DNA from: a virus
Length of the DNA stretch: 41,011 nt
Reading direction: 5' to 3' (one strand)
Virus record (IMG/VR): IMGVR_UViG_3300024301_000957
Coordinates: 1-41,011 of that record
Below the pieces are notes generated by a model that searched no databases, was not told where the DNA came from, and saw nothing but the letters and a program-made list of their open reading frames with translations. Both the position numbers and the translations under genes were made by a program. Below, piece by piece: positions 9,163-16,902 of the stretch (positions within the stretch are counted from its first letter, which is position 1; each line of letters starts with the position of its first letter).

Positions 9163-9540
9163 ATGGCACAAAATCAAGGTCGAAAAATATATCGCACCGC
9201 TAGAGGAAAGCAAGTTGACCTTGATCTATTGATTAGTCGCAACGAACTAACACCTGCTGTTGGTAACGCTAGAGTAAATGCTCGAGGAGACGAATTAAGT
9301 CCTCAAGGCGAAATCATTAGAAAAAGGGAAGACGTGCTTAAAGACTACTATCAAGCATCACGAGGTATGAAACACGAAGATGCTGTACCTGTAGCGCAAC
9401 CGCAGGATGAACCGGCGCCTGAGGTTAAAGAAGCGCCAAAGAAACCCGCACCAAAGCCTAAAACAGAACAAAAAACTGTAAAAGAAGATGATGCGTGGAT
9501 CGAAGACGAAGACGGTAACTTTATTAGAAAAGGTGAATAA
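9163..9540 (+). CDS. Conserved marine T4-like phage protein with Pro/Lys/Glu-rich tail
   Basis: This 125-residue protein is of unknown function. It starts after a strong AGGAG ribosome-binding site. The first 65 residues are basic and structured (RTARGKQVDLDLLISRNEL, then a NARGDELSPQG segment). The middle is a low-complexity linker of Pro, Ala, Lys and Glu, and the end is acidic with DAWIEDEDGNFIRKGE. From memory, proteins with the same RTARGKQ opening occur in other marine T4-like phages. TAATG overlap links it to the GroES-like gene. Confidence 0.6.
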   Translation: MAQNQGRKIYRTARGKQVDLDLLISRNELTPAVGNARVNARGDELSPQGEIIRKREDVLKDYYQASRGMKHEDAVPVAQPQDEPAPEVKEAPKKPAPKPKTEQKTVKEDDAWIEDEDGNFIRKGE

Positions 9541-9896
9541 TGGCTATTAACTTGAATACTATTAACGGAACTCTAACTCCTGTTGGCAGTAGAGTGATTG
9601 TAAAAAACATGTATTTTGGAGAACAAAAAACCAAGTCTGGTTTAATTATTTCTGACGATAACGGCACATCACGTGGCATTTATCCACGTTGGGGTCAAGT
9701 ACATGCTAAAGGCCCAGATAATGAAGAACCGTATGCTATCAATGACTGGGTACTTATCGAACATGGACGCTGGACACGTAGCGTAAAAATCGACGAAGGC
9801 GAAGGTGAAGTAGAATTAAGAATGATCGACGAAGAAAATGTGTTGATGTGGAGTGATACAAAACCTGAAGACGTTCATATGGCAGCAGAGGTTTAA
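9540..9896 (+). CDS. GroES/gp31-like co-chaperonin
   Basis: This 118-residue protein has the GroES beta-barrel pattern. It starts with TPVGSRVIVKNMYF, then has a mobile-loop-like segment (QKTKSGLIISDDNGTSRGI), then WGQVHAKGPDN and a YAINDWVLIEHGRWTRSVKI strand. In T4, gp31 replaces host GroES on GroEL so that the major capsid protein can fold. A similar role with host GroEL is likely. The length is near that of gp31 (111 residues) and longer than bacterial GroES. No groEL is seen in the window. The gene is tightly coupled to its neighbours by overlaps. Confidence 0.75.
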   Translation: MAINLNTINGTLTPVGSRVIVKNMYFGEQKTKSGLIISDDNGTSRGIYPRWGQVHAKGPDNEEPYAINDWVLIEHGRWTRSVKIDEGEGEVELRMIDEENVLMWSDTKPEDVHMAAEV

Positions 9897-10250
9897 ATGA
9901 CTAATCCATTTACAGATATTGAACGCTTTGGCTCAGCGTGTGATCAAGAGCCATCAGAAGCAAACTATAAAATGTATCTTGATTTGATCCGTGAAGAAAC
10001 GGATGAACTAGAAGAAGCTATCCTAGATAACGACAAAGTAGAACAGTTAGACGCACTAGTAGACATTCTAGTTGTTACTATGGGTGCTATTCGTGCCGCA
10101 GGCTGGGACGGAGAAGGTGCTTGGCGTGAAGTAATGAACACAAACTTTGCTAAGATTGATCCAGACACAGGCAAAGTGCGCAAACGTGAAGACGGCAAGG
10201 TACTGAAGCCAGAAGGCTGGAAGGCTCCAGAACTTGGACAATTCATTTAA
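9897..10250 (+). CDS. MazG-like nucleoside triphosphate pyrophosphohydrolase
   Basis: This 117-residue protein has the all-alpha NTP pyrophosphatase metal motifs: EETDELEEAI around residues 33-42 and EQLDALVDILV around 49-60. It has the C-terminal NFAKIDPDTGKV stretch seen in phage MazG-like proteins. Members hydrolyse NTPs or dNTPs to the monophosphate and pyrophosphate. In phages they are thought to adjust nucleotide or alarmone pools, although the substrate is often uncertain. It starts at the base after the GroES-like stop. A second, different MazG-like gene lies at 11721. Confidence 0.75.
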   Translation: MTNPFTDIERFGSACDQEPSEANYKMYLDLIREETDELEEAILDNDKVEQLDALVDILVVTMGAIRAAGWDGEGAWREVMNTNFAKIDPDTGKVRKREDGKVLKPEGWKAPELGQFI

Positions 10251-10422
10251 AAACTTTGAATGGTACGACATTCCTGTTGTACTGTTTTTTTCTAACCTCC
10301 TAGGCAATTTAGCTTTTGCTACTTTGTTCGGCGGCGGATTTATTACAGGTATAATGCTTGTTTTTACCTGGGAAGGTTGGAAACTTTACGAAAAATTTCG
10401 TGCGAAATCAGTTGACAACTAA
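10234..10422 (+). CDS. Small hydrophobic membrane protein
   Basis: This 62-residue frame begins with TTG inside the 3' end of the MazG-like gene. It has a long hydrophobic stretch from about residue 13 to 45 (VVLFFSNLLGNLAFATLFGG and onward), enough for one or two membrane spans, followed by a basic tail. No family is recognised. The weak start and overlap make it less certain than its neighbours, but the membrane pattern and the fit before a promoter support a real gene. Confidence 0.5.
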   Translation: MDNSFKNFEWYDIPVVLFFSNLLGNLAFATLFGGGFITGIMLVFTWEGWKLYEKFRAKSVDN

Positions 10423-10440
10423 TACAATTAATGTTATATT
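10412..10440 (+). promoter_or_regulatory. Sigma70-like promoter TTGACA-17-TATATT
   Basis: A perfect -35 box TTGACA at 10412-10417 and a near-perfect -10 box TATATT at 10435-10440 are separated by 17 bases. The predicted start is at about 10447, leaving a short leader with an AAGAGG ribosome-binding site before the ATG at 10465. It should drive the replication and nucleotide-metabolism run that follows, using host RNA polymerase without phage factors. Confidence 0.75.
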
Positions 10441-10464
10441 AAGATATAACAAAGAGGCGCACCG

Positions 10465-10662
10465 ATGGCTAAGTATGGACCTAAAGTATATCCAAGCGAT
10501 ACTATCAATACCAAAAAGCACTGGGCAGTAGGCACTGTATGGTCTGCTCTTGGTAGTAAGGGCAATGAATATCAAATAGAAATGAAAGACACGGGCTTTA
10601 GTTGTGACTGTCCTGCTTTTAAAAAGTGTAAACACATTAAACATATAGAGGAATTATTTTAA
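10465..10662 (+). CDS. Small SWIM-type zinc-finger protein
   Basis: This 65-residue protein ends in CDCPAFKKCKHIKHIEEL, which fits the SWIM zinc-finger pattern CxCx(n)CxH (Cys51-x-Cys53, then Cys59-x-His61). SWIM domains bind DNA or protein in bacteria, phages and eukaryotes. The N-terminal half has a short beta-rich stretch with KHWAVGTVWSALGS. It is the first gene after a near-consensus sigma70 promoter, so it is probably expressed early, and it abuts the exonuclease gene by TAATG. Confidence 0.7.
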   Translation: MAKYGPKVYPSDTINTKKHWAVGTVWSALGSKGNEYQIEMKDTGFSCDCPAFKKCKHIKHIEELF

Positions 10663-11189
10663 TGGCTGTACATGCTATGATTGACTTGGAAACACTTGAT
10701 GTAACTCCACAAGCAACTGTTTTAACTGTAGGAGGTGTAAAGTTTGATCCTAATTCAGATGCGGAACCGCATAGTGAGTTTTACTTTAAACTTGATTTGG
10801 AGGCACAAAATAGTCGCAAAATAAATGATAGCACTATTGCTTGGTGGGGACAACAAGATCCTAAAGTTCAACAAGAAGCATTCAGTGAAGATGATAGAAC
10901 ACATCCAACAGTATTTTTAGACCATTTACCTAAATGGATGGTAGGTGTAGATGTTCTTTGGGGACACGGCTATGGCTTTGATATCACTATTATTGAAGAT
11001 ATGCTACGGCACCTAGGAAAACCTATTCCGTGGCAGTTTTGGCAAGTCCGAGATTCACGTACATTGTTTGCGTGTTGTAAAATAGACCCTCGTAAAGCAA
11101 TGCAAAGTGATTTACATAATGCTTTAGCCGATAGCTACTTTCAAGCCAAAGGTGTACAAATAGCATATAAGGAATTAGGAATTATATGA
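10662..11189 (+). CDS. dexA: DexA-like 3'-5' exonuclease (DEDD family)
   Basis: This 175-residue protein has the exonuclease I motif MIDLETLD (Asp8, Glu10), an exo II region GHGYGFDITIIEDML (around residues 103-117) and an exo III motif HNALADSYFQA near residue 149. This is the DEDD family order. T4 DexA, about 227 residues, degrades single-stranded DNA from the 3' end, and the same fold occurs in RNase T-type enzymes. It lies between the SWIM protein and a 2OG oxygenase, with one- and four-base overlaps. DNA versus RNA specificity cannot be decided from sequence alone. Confidence 0.75.
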   Translation: MAVHAMIDLETLDVTPQATVLTVGGVKFDPNSDAEPHSEFYFKLDLEAQNSRKINDSTIAWWGQQDPKVQQEAFSEDDRTHPTVFLDHLPKWMVGVDVLWGHGYGFDITIIEDMLRHLGKPIPWQFWQVRDSRTLFACCKIDPRKAMQSDLHNALADSYFQAKGVQIAYKELGII

Positions 11190-11728
11190 TTATAGACAAA
11201 CCTTGGAAACATGAAGTCATTGATGATTTTTTAGAACAAGAAGACTTTGATTTCTTATCAACTGTTGATATGATTACGCCCGTAGACGGTGGGATGGAGT
11301 TGAGCAAAAATCAGATTTGGAGAGACGGACAACTAAATTCTAGTTTTCCATACGATTTCTTAAAACGATTTGAAAAAAGATATTTTAAAAAATGTATTGA
11401 TATCTTAGAACAACACGCTCCGGATAAGGTTGATAGTGTAAAATATATGGAATTGAATGTTGTTGTCACAGGCAAAACTTTTGTATTTCCTGTTCATCCT
11501 GATTCTGAAGATAAACTATTAAGTTGTGTAATCTATTTACAGCCAGAAGAAAACATTGGTACTATTTTGTATGACGCAGAAGATGGCGATCCTGTGGCAA
11601 CTTGCGAATGGAAACAAAATCGTTGTATGATTTTTTCACGTAGTAATCAAACATGGCACAGTTATAAAAGTGATGGCAAAAGCGAAAGACGAACGTTAGT
11701 TTTAAACTTGAGAGGAGAATATGAATAG
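11186..11728 (+). CDS. 2OG-Fe(II) dioxygenase, prolyl-hydroxylase-like
   Basis: This 180-residue protein has the metal-binding set of the 2-oxoglutarate/Fe(II) oxygenases. His104-Pro-Asp106 is followed by a beta strand (LLSCVIYLQPEENIGT), a distal His158 in NQTWHSYKS, and an Arg pair about ten residues later (ERRTLVLNL) for 2-oxoglutarate. The order and spacing fit the prolyl 4-hydroxylase-like group. Such enzymes are common in marine T4-like phages and their substrates are unknown. The frame overlaps the exonuclease before it (ATGA-type) and the MazG-like gene after it by 8 bases. Confidence 0.75.
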   Translation: MIIDKPWKHEVIDDFLEQEDFDFLSTVDMITPVDGGMELSKNQIWRDGQLNSSFPYDFLKRFEKRYFKKCIDILEQHAPDKVDSVKYMELNVVVTGKTFVFPVHPDSEDKLLSCVIYLQPEENIGTILYDAEDGDPVATCEWKQNRCMIFSRSNQTWHSYKSDGKSERRTLVLNLRGEYE

Positions 11729-11996
11729 CCCTATTAATACACTACAACAGTTGATGTGTATCACAATGGAAGAGTGCGGTGAACTTACACAACGCTGTAG
11801 TAAAATAATGCGCAAGTATGAAACTTTAGACTTGATCGAAGAAGAACAACGTGTTAAACTAGTAGAAGAACTAGGTGATGTATTTTGTATGATGGAACTA
11901 ATGGTTGAACACAATATCACAGACTGGATCGAATTACAAGATCGAGCAGACGTAAAATTAGAAAAACTTAAAAAGTGGAGCACACTTGTAGAATGA
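11721..11996 (+). CDS. Second MazG-like NTP pyrophosphohydrolase
   Basis: This 91-residue all-alpha protein has the two acidic metal motifs of the MazG family: MEECGELTQRC (residues about 16-26) and VEELGDVFCMM (around 48-58). It differs in sequence from the MazG-like protein at 9897 and has no long C-terminal tail. An AGAGGAG ribosome-binding site lies just before its ATG. Its TGA overlaps the clamp loader ATG as ATGA, so the two proteins are probably translationally coupled. The likely role is NTP or dNTP pool control. Confidence 0.7.
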   Translation: MNSPINTLQQLMCITMEECGELTQRCSKIMRKYETLDLIEEEQRVKLVEELGDVFCMMELMVEHNITDWIELQDRADVKLEKLKKWSTLVE

Positions 11997-12907
11997 AAGA
12001 ACTATGGGTAGAAAAATATCGTCCAAAAACAGTGGACGGTTATGTATTTAGAGATGACGCACAAAGAAAACAGATTACTACGTGGATTAAAGATAAAACT
12101 ATTCCACATTTGCTCTTCAGTGGTAACGCTGGAATTGGCAAAACTACTCTTGCTAGGTTGCTTTTTAATGAGCTTGATGTTAATGACTTAGACATATTAG
12201 AAATAAACGCAAGTCGCACAAATAGTGTAGATGATGTGCGTGACAAAATTGTTAATTTTGTCCAGATGATCCCGTTTGGTGCTTTTAAGGTAGTATTATT
12301 AGATGAGGCAGATTACTTATCTCCAAACGCTCAAGCAGCGTTACGTGGTGTTATGGAAGAGTATCATAGCACAGCACGTTTTATTCTTACTTGTAATTAT
12401 CCTAACAGGATTATTCCGGCTATTCATAGCAGGTGCCAAGGTTTCCATATTGCCAAAATCGATCAAACTGAATTTACTGCTAGGGTCGCTCAGATTCTCA
12501 TCAATGAAGGTATCACTCCTGATTTGGAGACACTCGATACATATGTTAAAGCAACGTATCCAGACTTGAGAAAATGTATCAATATGGTACAGATGAATTC
12601 AGTTGACGGTAAACTTGTTAGCCCACAAGAAGGTGACACAGGTGAAAGTGACTGGAAACTGGATATGGTAGAACTGTTTAAAGCAGGCAAGATTCACGAT
12701 GCTAGAAAGTTATTGTGTGGCACTGTACGAGCAGAAGAAATGGAAGAGATTTACCGTTGGCTTTATGACAACATTGAATTGTTCGGAACAGACGAACAAC
12801 AAGACAAAGCAGTGCTAATTATTAAACAAGGCTTAGTTGATCATACATTGGTTGTAGATCCAGAAATTAACTTAGCCGCAACGTTGATAAGACTAGGACA
12901 ACTTTAG
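11993..12907 (+). CDS. 44: Clamp loader large subunit, gp44-like AAA+ ATPase
   Basis: This 304-residue protein has the order of clamp loader AAA+ subunits. WVEKYRPKTVDGYV is at the N-terminus, Walker A is GNAGIGKT, Walker B is VVLLDEADYL, a sensor 1 segment reads ARFILTCNYPNRI, and the arginine-finger motif is SRCQGF. In T4, gp44 works with gp62 to load the gp45 clamp for gp43; gp45-like and gp43-like proteins are encoded at 39533 and 34248. The start was set at 11993, overlapping the previous stop as ATGA, instead of an upstream in-frame ATG at 11975. T4 gp44 has 319 residues. No gp62 homologue follows. Confidence 0.9.
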   Translation: MKELWVEKYRPKTVDGYVFRDDAQRKQITTWIKDKTIPHLLFSGNAGIGKTTLARLLFNELDVNDLDILEINASRTNSVDDVRDKIVNFVQMIPFGAFKVVLLDEADYLSPNAQAALRGVMEEYHSTARFILTCNYPNRIIPAIHSRCQGFHIAKIDQTEFTARVAQILINEGITPDLETLDTYVKATYPDLRKCINMVQMNSVDGKLVSPQEGDTGESDWKLDMVELFKAGKIHDARKLLCGTVRAEEMEEIYRWLYDNIELFGTDEQQDKAVLIIKQGLVDHTLVVDPEINLAATLIRLGQL

Positions 12908-13956
12908 TGCTTTACATAATATTTGGGTATCAAACTACGGTGCTTGACCCTAATGGAGAAATAGTAGAAGAGTTTGATGACTATAGATCAGACGGTGTAA
13001 ACTTTTTAAAAGACAAGTGTGGAACAAATCTAGTTGTTCAATTTGGTTTAATTGAAAACACTGCCAAAGTAAGAAAAATATTACAAAACCTTTTTTCTGG
13101 ACAAAAAGTTGATTGGTTTGCTTTTGAACCTATCTATATGTTACAAAAAGATCCTGAAGATGAATTTAGAGATTACGCAGGCGAATTTGAATTTGATTTT
13201 TGTGACGAGTACGAATTTATTTCAACTTTAAATTTTAATGTAAAATTTTACGTACCAAACAAAGGTATGGAAAATTTTTGTAAAGATACTTATTATCTTG
13301 ATCCTTACTTATGGTATGAAACCAGTAGATTATCTAAAGAACAAACTTCTTACACTACAAATATAGAAAACAGTTTCTTTTGTCCTAATTATAAAGACAA
13401 AATACATAGACGAGTTTTAGCAAGTTATTTGTATTCTAAATATCCTAGTACAAGCAAAGTTAGTTATTATTTTAATGATAATAATTTTACAAATAAAGAA
13501 CTTGATATTAAGGATAATAAAAATCTTATTAATAACCTTCCATTAGCACTAGCATACGACAATGGTGATCTTTTACATCATCATATGGAAAACCTATACA
13601 GAGAAAGTTTTTGTACAATCATTACTGAAACTTTCTTTGAAAGTAACTTTGCTAATTTTAGTGAAAAAACTTTGGATCCTATTTTATATGGAAGACCATT
13701 TGTATTAGCTGCTCCTCCTTATACTTTAAAACTTATACAGGATCTTGGTTTCAAAACTTTTTCTAAGTGGTGGGACGAAAGTTATGATACCGAACTTGAC
13801 AACAATAAAAGATTAGCAAAATTAAAAATTGTTATAGACAATATTGCTAACCTAAACTATAATAAAACTCTTGATGAGATGTATGATGTCTTAATACACA
13901 ATCAAAAAAATATAGCAACGCTTGAAGGGAAATTTGATGACTTATATCGTAAATGA
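12907..13956 (+). CDS. Glycosyltransferase-like protein, tentative (GT10-like C-terminus)
   Basis: This 349-residue protein starts with GTG overlapping the gp44 stop. Its C-terminal part (about residues 245-300) contains [20 protein letters not shown] and then a [16 protein letters not shown] segment. This resembles the EK-x-x-x-x-L-x-x-G-x-P region of fucosyltransferase-like (GT10) and related nucleotide-sugar enzymes. The N-terminal half is acidic and aromatic with no clear motif. It occupies the place where T4 has gene 62 but does not resemble it. A glycosyl-transfer role is only suggested by that motif. Its 3' end overlaps the ferredoxin gene by 20 bases. Confidence 0.45.
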   Translation: MLYIIFGYQTTVLDPNGEIVEEFDDYRSDGVNFLKDKCGTNLVVQFGLIENTAKVRKILQNLFSGQKVDWFAFEPIYMLQKDPEDEFRDYAGEFEFDFCDEYEFISTLNFNVKFYVPNKGMENFCKDTYYLDPYLWYETSRLSKEQTSYTTNIENSFFCPNYKDKIHRRVLASYLYSKYPSTSKVSYYFNDNNFTNKELDIKDNKNLINNLPLALAYDNGDLLHHHMENLYRESFCTIITETFFESNFANFSEKTLDPILYGRPFVLAAPPYTLKLIQDLGFKTFSKWWDESYDTELDNNKRLAKLKIVIDNIANLNYNKTLDEMYDVLIHNQKNIATLEGKFDDLYRK

Positions 13957-14278
13957 CGCATGTATAAAATGTAAACATATGGATTGCGTCGAAGTTTGTC
14001 CAGTGGATTGTTTTTATGAAGGCGAAAACATGTTAGTAATCAAACCAGACGAATGTATTGATTGCGGAGTATGTGAACCCGAATGTCCTGCTGATGCTAT
14101 TTTACCTGATACTGTAGACGGAGCAGAACAATGGGTAGAGTTCAATGATAAGTATGCTAGTATTTGGCCAAACATTACAGTTATGCGACAAGAAGATGTG
14201 CCACCTGATGCCGAAGATTGGCAAGGAGTCGAAGGCAAAATGAAATACTTTTCAGAGGAACCCGGACGTGGAGACTAA
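13937..14278 (+). CDS. fdxA: 7Fe ferredoxin, FdxA type
   Basis: This 113-residue protein matches the 7Fe-8S (3Fe-4S plus 4Fe-4S) ferredoxins of the Azotobacter FdI/FdxA type. Cysteines at 9, 12, 17, 21, 25, 40, 43, 46 and 50 fall in the family order, with [31 protein letters not shown] and a family-typical C-terminal tail ([13 protein letters not shown]). FdxA proteins are about 107 residues, so this is full length. It would be a cytosolic low-potential electron carrier. The ATG at 13937 was chosen because [12 protein letters not shown] aligns with the family start; an upstream ATG at 13922 is possible. Candidate partners in the window are the radical SAM enzyme and the oxygenases. Confidence 0.9.
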   Translation: MTYIVNDACIKCKHMDCVEVCPVDCFYEGENMLVIKPDECIDCGVCEPECPADAILPDTVDGAEQWVEFNDKYASIWPNITVMRQEDVPPDAEDWQGVEGKMKYFSEEPGRGD

Positions 14279-14279
14279 A

Positions 14280-14444
14280 TTGATAAATGATCTTGTACGA
14301 ATTGATGTTCTAGAAGAAGAAATTAAATATTATAAATCATTAGTACAAGAACAAGACACAGGATTTATTTACACCACAATTTCTTTTTTAGAAAGCAGAA
14401 TAGAAAATATAAAAGGCAATCACAATGAATGGCCTTTTAGATAA
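14280..14444 (+). CDS. Small conserved helical protein
   Basis: This 54-residue frame opens with TTG one base after the ferredoxin stop and ends inside the next gene. The product is charged and helical (VLEEEIKYYKSLVQEQDTGF, then TISFLESRIENIK). From memory, small proteins with the LEEEI and DTG-x-x-x-T-x-I-x-x-L pattern occur near replication genes of other marine T4-like phages. The 20-base overlap with the next gene and the TTG start keep confidence moderate. Confidence 0.55.
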   Translation: MINDLVRIDVLEEEIKYYKSLVQEQDTGFIYTTISFLESRIENIKGNHNEWPFR

Positions 14445-15126
14445 ATTTGATTTAGCTCTTACAACAGATATTGATAGACTACCAGAAGATCGCAGACTTT
14501 ATGAAATAGATAGCTATGATTGGTTGTCTGCTTATCCTGCACATTGGAACCCTATTAGTTTAAGATTACGTTTACTTTTTGAAGAATTATGGCCAGGCAA
14601 TGGACCAGAAGAACTTCTTGATACTACAGAATGGAAAATCAAAAATGTACCAAATGCCAATGGATACAAAACTATACTTTCTGTCTATTTCTTATTACAA
14701 GAACAATATTTAGAAGATCCAATTACTATAAATTATTTGAAAAGACCAGCAACTGATCCGCAAATAATGATAGAGCCTGGAAAATTACGTGTTGATATGT
14801 TGCCTTACATGCCAAATCACAAAATACGTATTGCTACATTTGGGCTAGGGGATTATCTACCTAAAGAAAATCTAATTTCATTTGACAATCTTGTTGATTT
14901 AGGATATTATGTAAGAACAGGTTTCGCACAACCCGAAAACGATGTATACCTTAAAGGTATATATAAATCGCACGATGTTGTATCTTATTGGACTAAATGC
15001 CAACAACAAGGCATTGTAATCAAGTACAATAAAAAAGGTATGTATATCAACGATAAACGAATAGTTAAACGTAAGAACGATGGCTCTTACTTGTTAGACG
15101 CACCATTACTATATAAAGGAAAATAA
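14425..15126 (+). CDS. Unrecognised 233-residue protein
   Basis: The product is soluble and rich in Leu, Tyr and Trp. Its N-terminal half includes WNPISLRLRLLFEELWPGNG. The C-terminal half is more basic and beta-rich, with two YxKGxYKSHDVVSYW-like segments and a KRKNDGSYLLDAPLLYKGK end. There are no cysteine clusters, nucleotide-binding loops or membrane spans. It sits between the ferredoxin block and thyX, which it abuts one base before the ATG, so it is probably expressed with nucleotide metabolism genes. I do not recognise the family. Confidence 0.65.
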   Translation: MNGLLDKFDLALTTDIDRLPEDRRLYEIDSYDWLSAYPAHWNPISLRLRLLFEELWPGNGPEELLDTTEWKIKNVPNANGYKTILSVYFLLQEQYLEDPITINYLKRPATDPQIMIEPGKLRVDMLPYMPNHKIRIATFGLGDYLPKENLISFDNLVDLGYYVRTGFAQPENDVYLKGIYKSHDVVSYWTKCQQQGIVIKYNKKGMYINDKRIVKRKNDGSYLLDAPLLYKGK

Positions 15127-15807
15127 ATGATTAGATTAGTAAGTTACACAAAACCAACCGCAGAATTTGTAAATGAAGGTATTCAAGATAATAATCTTCT
15201 AGACCTTGTAGCGTTTTGTGCTAGAGTAAGCAATCCAGCTAATCAAATGAACAGCGAAACAAGTGAGAAACTTGTAAAGTATTTAATAAAACACGCACAC
15301 TGGAGCCCGCTAGAAATGGTCAACGTGTGTATGGAGATTGATACTACACGTGATATTGCGCATCAGATTGTTCGACATCGTAGTTTTGCTTTTCAAGAGT
15401 TTAGTCAGCGTTATGCTAATCCAGAAGAAATGGGAGATCAGTTTGTAACTCGTGAAGCAAGATTACAAGATCCTAAAAATCGTCAGAATAGTATTGATAC
15501 TACAGACATTGAACTACAACAGCAATGGGAAGGTTATCAGCAAACTGTGATCAATGCGGCAAAAGCAGCATACAACTGGGCTATTGACAATGGTATTGCT
15601 AAAGAACAAGCTCGTGCTGTTCTACCAGAAGGCAATACGAAAACACGTTTATATATGAATGGAACTTTGCGTAGTTGGATACATTATATTGAGCTAAGAG
15701 GTGCTAATGGAACACAAAAAGAACACATGGAAATCGCTTGGGAGTGTGCTAAGGTCATCGCAGAGATATTTCCTCTCGCAAAGGAACTCAATGCCGCAAA
15801 CATTTGA
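15127..15807 (+). CDS. thyX: Flavin-dependent thymidylate synthase ThyX
   Basis: This 226-residue protein carries the ThyX signature RHRx7S as Arg83-His84-Arg85 through Ser93 (RHRSFAFQEFS), preceded by HWSPLEMVNVCMEI and followed by QRYANP. ThyX converts dUMP to dTMP with methylenetetrahydrofolate, using FAD and NADPH. The C-terminal LPEGNTKTRLYMNGTLRSWI segment and the helix after it match the family's substrate-binding end. Length is normal. In phages it supplies dTMP for replication. It follows the previous stop directly, and the next gene begins inside its last 17 bases. Confidence 0.9.
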   Translation: MIRLVSYTKPTAEFVNEGIQDNNLLDLVAFCARVSNPANQMNSETSEKLVKYLIKHAHWSPLEMVNVCMEIDTTRDIAHQIVRHRSFAFQEFSQRYANPEEMGDQFVTREARLQDPKNRQNSIDTTDIELQQQWEGYQQTVINAAKAAYNWAIDNGIAKEQARAVLPEGNTKTRLYMNGTLRSWIHYIELRGANGTQKEHMEIAWECAKVIAEIFPLAKELNAANI

Positions 15808-16069
15808 ACCTGCTTTAGAATGGAATGAAGACTACGCATGGTGGCCTGTGCGTAGTAGTTGGAGTAAAAAGCGTATTTGGTTAAAGAAGTTCTGGAGAGG
15901 TAAAATTTACTATGATGTAATGGGTAGGCCACCAGTAAAGGGTAATTGTTGGGAGATTATTTACAGCGAAAATGAATACTTGTTATATCTAATGCGCAAG
16001 GAAGAATCCAACGACCATGTCCCTGTATTTAAGAGTGTAAGGGGGAACAATGCCCCCCGTACTATATAA
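15791..16069 (+). CDS. Small Trp-rich protein of unknown function
   Basis: This 92-residue protein starts inside the end of thyX. It is rich in Trp, Lys and Arg in its first half, with PALEWNEDYAWWPVRSSWSK and KRIWLKKFWRGKIYYD. A GC-rich hairpin sits within its last codons and phoH converges on it with only two bases between stops. The gene is therefore the end of the + strand replication run. No family is recognised. The real C-terminus is certain from the stop at 16067. Confidence 0.6.
   Translation: MPQTFEPALEWNEDYAWWPVRSSWSKKRIWLKKFWRGKIYYDVMGRPPVKGNCWEIIYSENEYLLYLMRKEESNDHVPVFKSVRGNNAPRTI
16041..16058. terminator. GC-rich hairpin between convergent genes
   Basis: GGGGG at 16041-16045 pairs with CCCCC at 16053-16057 across a seven-base loop. 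It is the only strong G/C-run hairpin seen near a gene end, at the convergence of the + strand run and phoH. It lies just inside the + strand gene. On the minus strand it is downstream of the phoH stop. Neither side has a clean U-tract, so intrinsic termination is uncertain. Confidence 0.4.
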
Positions 16070-16071
16070 AG

Positions 16072-16800
16072 TTAAGCGTCTCCGTATACTTCTAAAACTT
16101 GTGTCACCGCTTCATGTCTTTCAATGTCCTTGTGATGGAAGTTTATTGCACTAATACGTGTTGCTTTTGATTGTTTCAACTGGTTAGAAAAATCGATTAA
16201 TCCATTATCTTTTAATCTATCAGCCTGTGCTAAATCTCCTGTTACTGCCATTTTACTATTTTCACCAATACGTGTAAGCAACATCTTCATTTGATTAGGT
16301 GTTGCGTTTTGCATTTCATCAGCAATAATAAAACTATTCTTAAACGTTCGACCACGCATGTATGCTAAAGGTGATATTTCTATCACGCCCTCTTTTATCA
16401 TACTTTCAATTTCGTTTGCGTAAAAATATTCACGAAACACATCAAATATTGGTCGTGTCCATGGTGCCATTTTTTCTTCTAGTGTGCCAGGTAGAAAACC
16501 TAAGTCTTCATCAGCACTAACGGCTGGTCTAGTTACAACTATGCGTTCTACTTCACCATCTAAAAATGCTTTAACAGCAACTTGACACGCTATCATAGTT
16601 TTACCAGTTCCAGCTGGACCTATCCCGAAGACTATGTCTTTATCCCGGTTCATTAGTTCTAGTATATATTTTTCTTGACTACGATTGCGTGGTAGTATTT
16701 TTACTTGTCGTGATTTTTGTGGTAGGAAGTTTGATAATTTTACAACATTGTTGTGATTGCTTGTGATGTGTGCTTGCCTTTTGGCTCTAGCTTTACCCAT
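16072..16800 (-). CDS. phoH: PhoH-like P-loop ATPase
   Basis: This 242-residue protein has Walker A GPAGTGKT and Walker B FIIADEMQNATPNQM, with LAYMRGRTFKNS between them, in the order of the PhoH family. A helical N-terminus precedes the ATPase core. PhoH proteins are NTPases, sometimes helicase-like, and are widespread in marine phages with an uncertain role that may involve RNA or phosphate stress. An AGGAGG ribosome-binding site lies 6 bases before the ATG at 16800. That start is preferred over an upstream GTG at 16821, which would read through the ribosome-binding site. It is the only minus-strand gene in the window. Confidence 0.9.
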   Translation of the reverse strand: MGKARAKRQAHITSNHNNVVKLSNFLPQKSRQVKILPRNRSQEKYILELMNRDKDIVFGIGPAGTGKTMIACQVAVKAFLDGEVERIVVTRPAVSADEDLGFLPGTLEEKMAPWTRPIFDVFREYFYANEIESMIKEGVIEISPLAYMRGRTFKNSFIIADEMQNATPNQMKMLLTRIGENSKMAVTGDLAQADRLKDNGLIDFSNQLKQSKATRISAINFHHKDIERHEAVTQVLEVYGDA

Positions 16801-16831
16801 TAAGGTCCTCCTATTGTACACAGGGGTATTA

Positions 16832-16845
16832 GCAGGTTCCCCTGC
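16832..16845. promoter_or_regulatory. Inverted repeat in phoH leader
   Basis: GCAGG and CCTGC form a perfect five-base stem around TTCC, 32 bases upstream of the phoH ATG and before its AGGAGG site. The region is an intergenic stretch without a coding frame. It could be an operator or a leader hairpin of phoH; no terminator-type U-run follows on either strand. Confidence 0.4.
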
Positions 16846-16880
16846 AATGGTATTTAGTCAAAGAGGTATATTTAAATCTG

Positions 16881-16902
16881 CGTATATTGGTTAGCCAATA
16901 CG
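16881..16902. promoter_or_regulatory. Bulged inverted repeat next to late box
   Basis: CGTATATTGG at 16881-16890 pairs with CCAATACG at 16895-16902 across TTAG, with a two-base bulge on the left arm. Its right arm ends at the first base of the late promoter box of the divergent gene. The region of 133 bases between phoH and the next gene therefore holds two inverted repeats and a promoter. An operator that links phoH and late transcription is one possibility; this is inference. Confidence 0.4.

Noticed and set aside
8724-9164. Minus-strand frame of 146 codons under the radical SAM gene end
   Set aside because: Composition is hydrophobic and Tyr/Leu-rich, as expected from the antisense of an AT-rich coding region, with no start signal.
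16072-16821. Longer phoH start at GTG 16821
   Set aside because: It would place the AGGAGG ribosome-binding site inside the gene; the ATG at 16800 fits it better.
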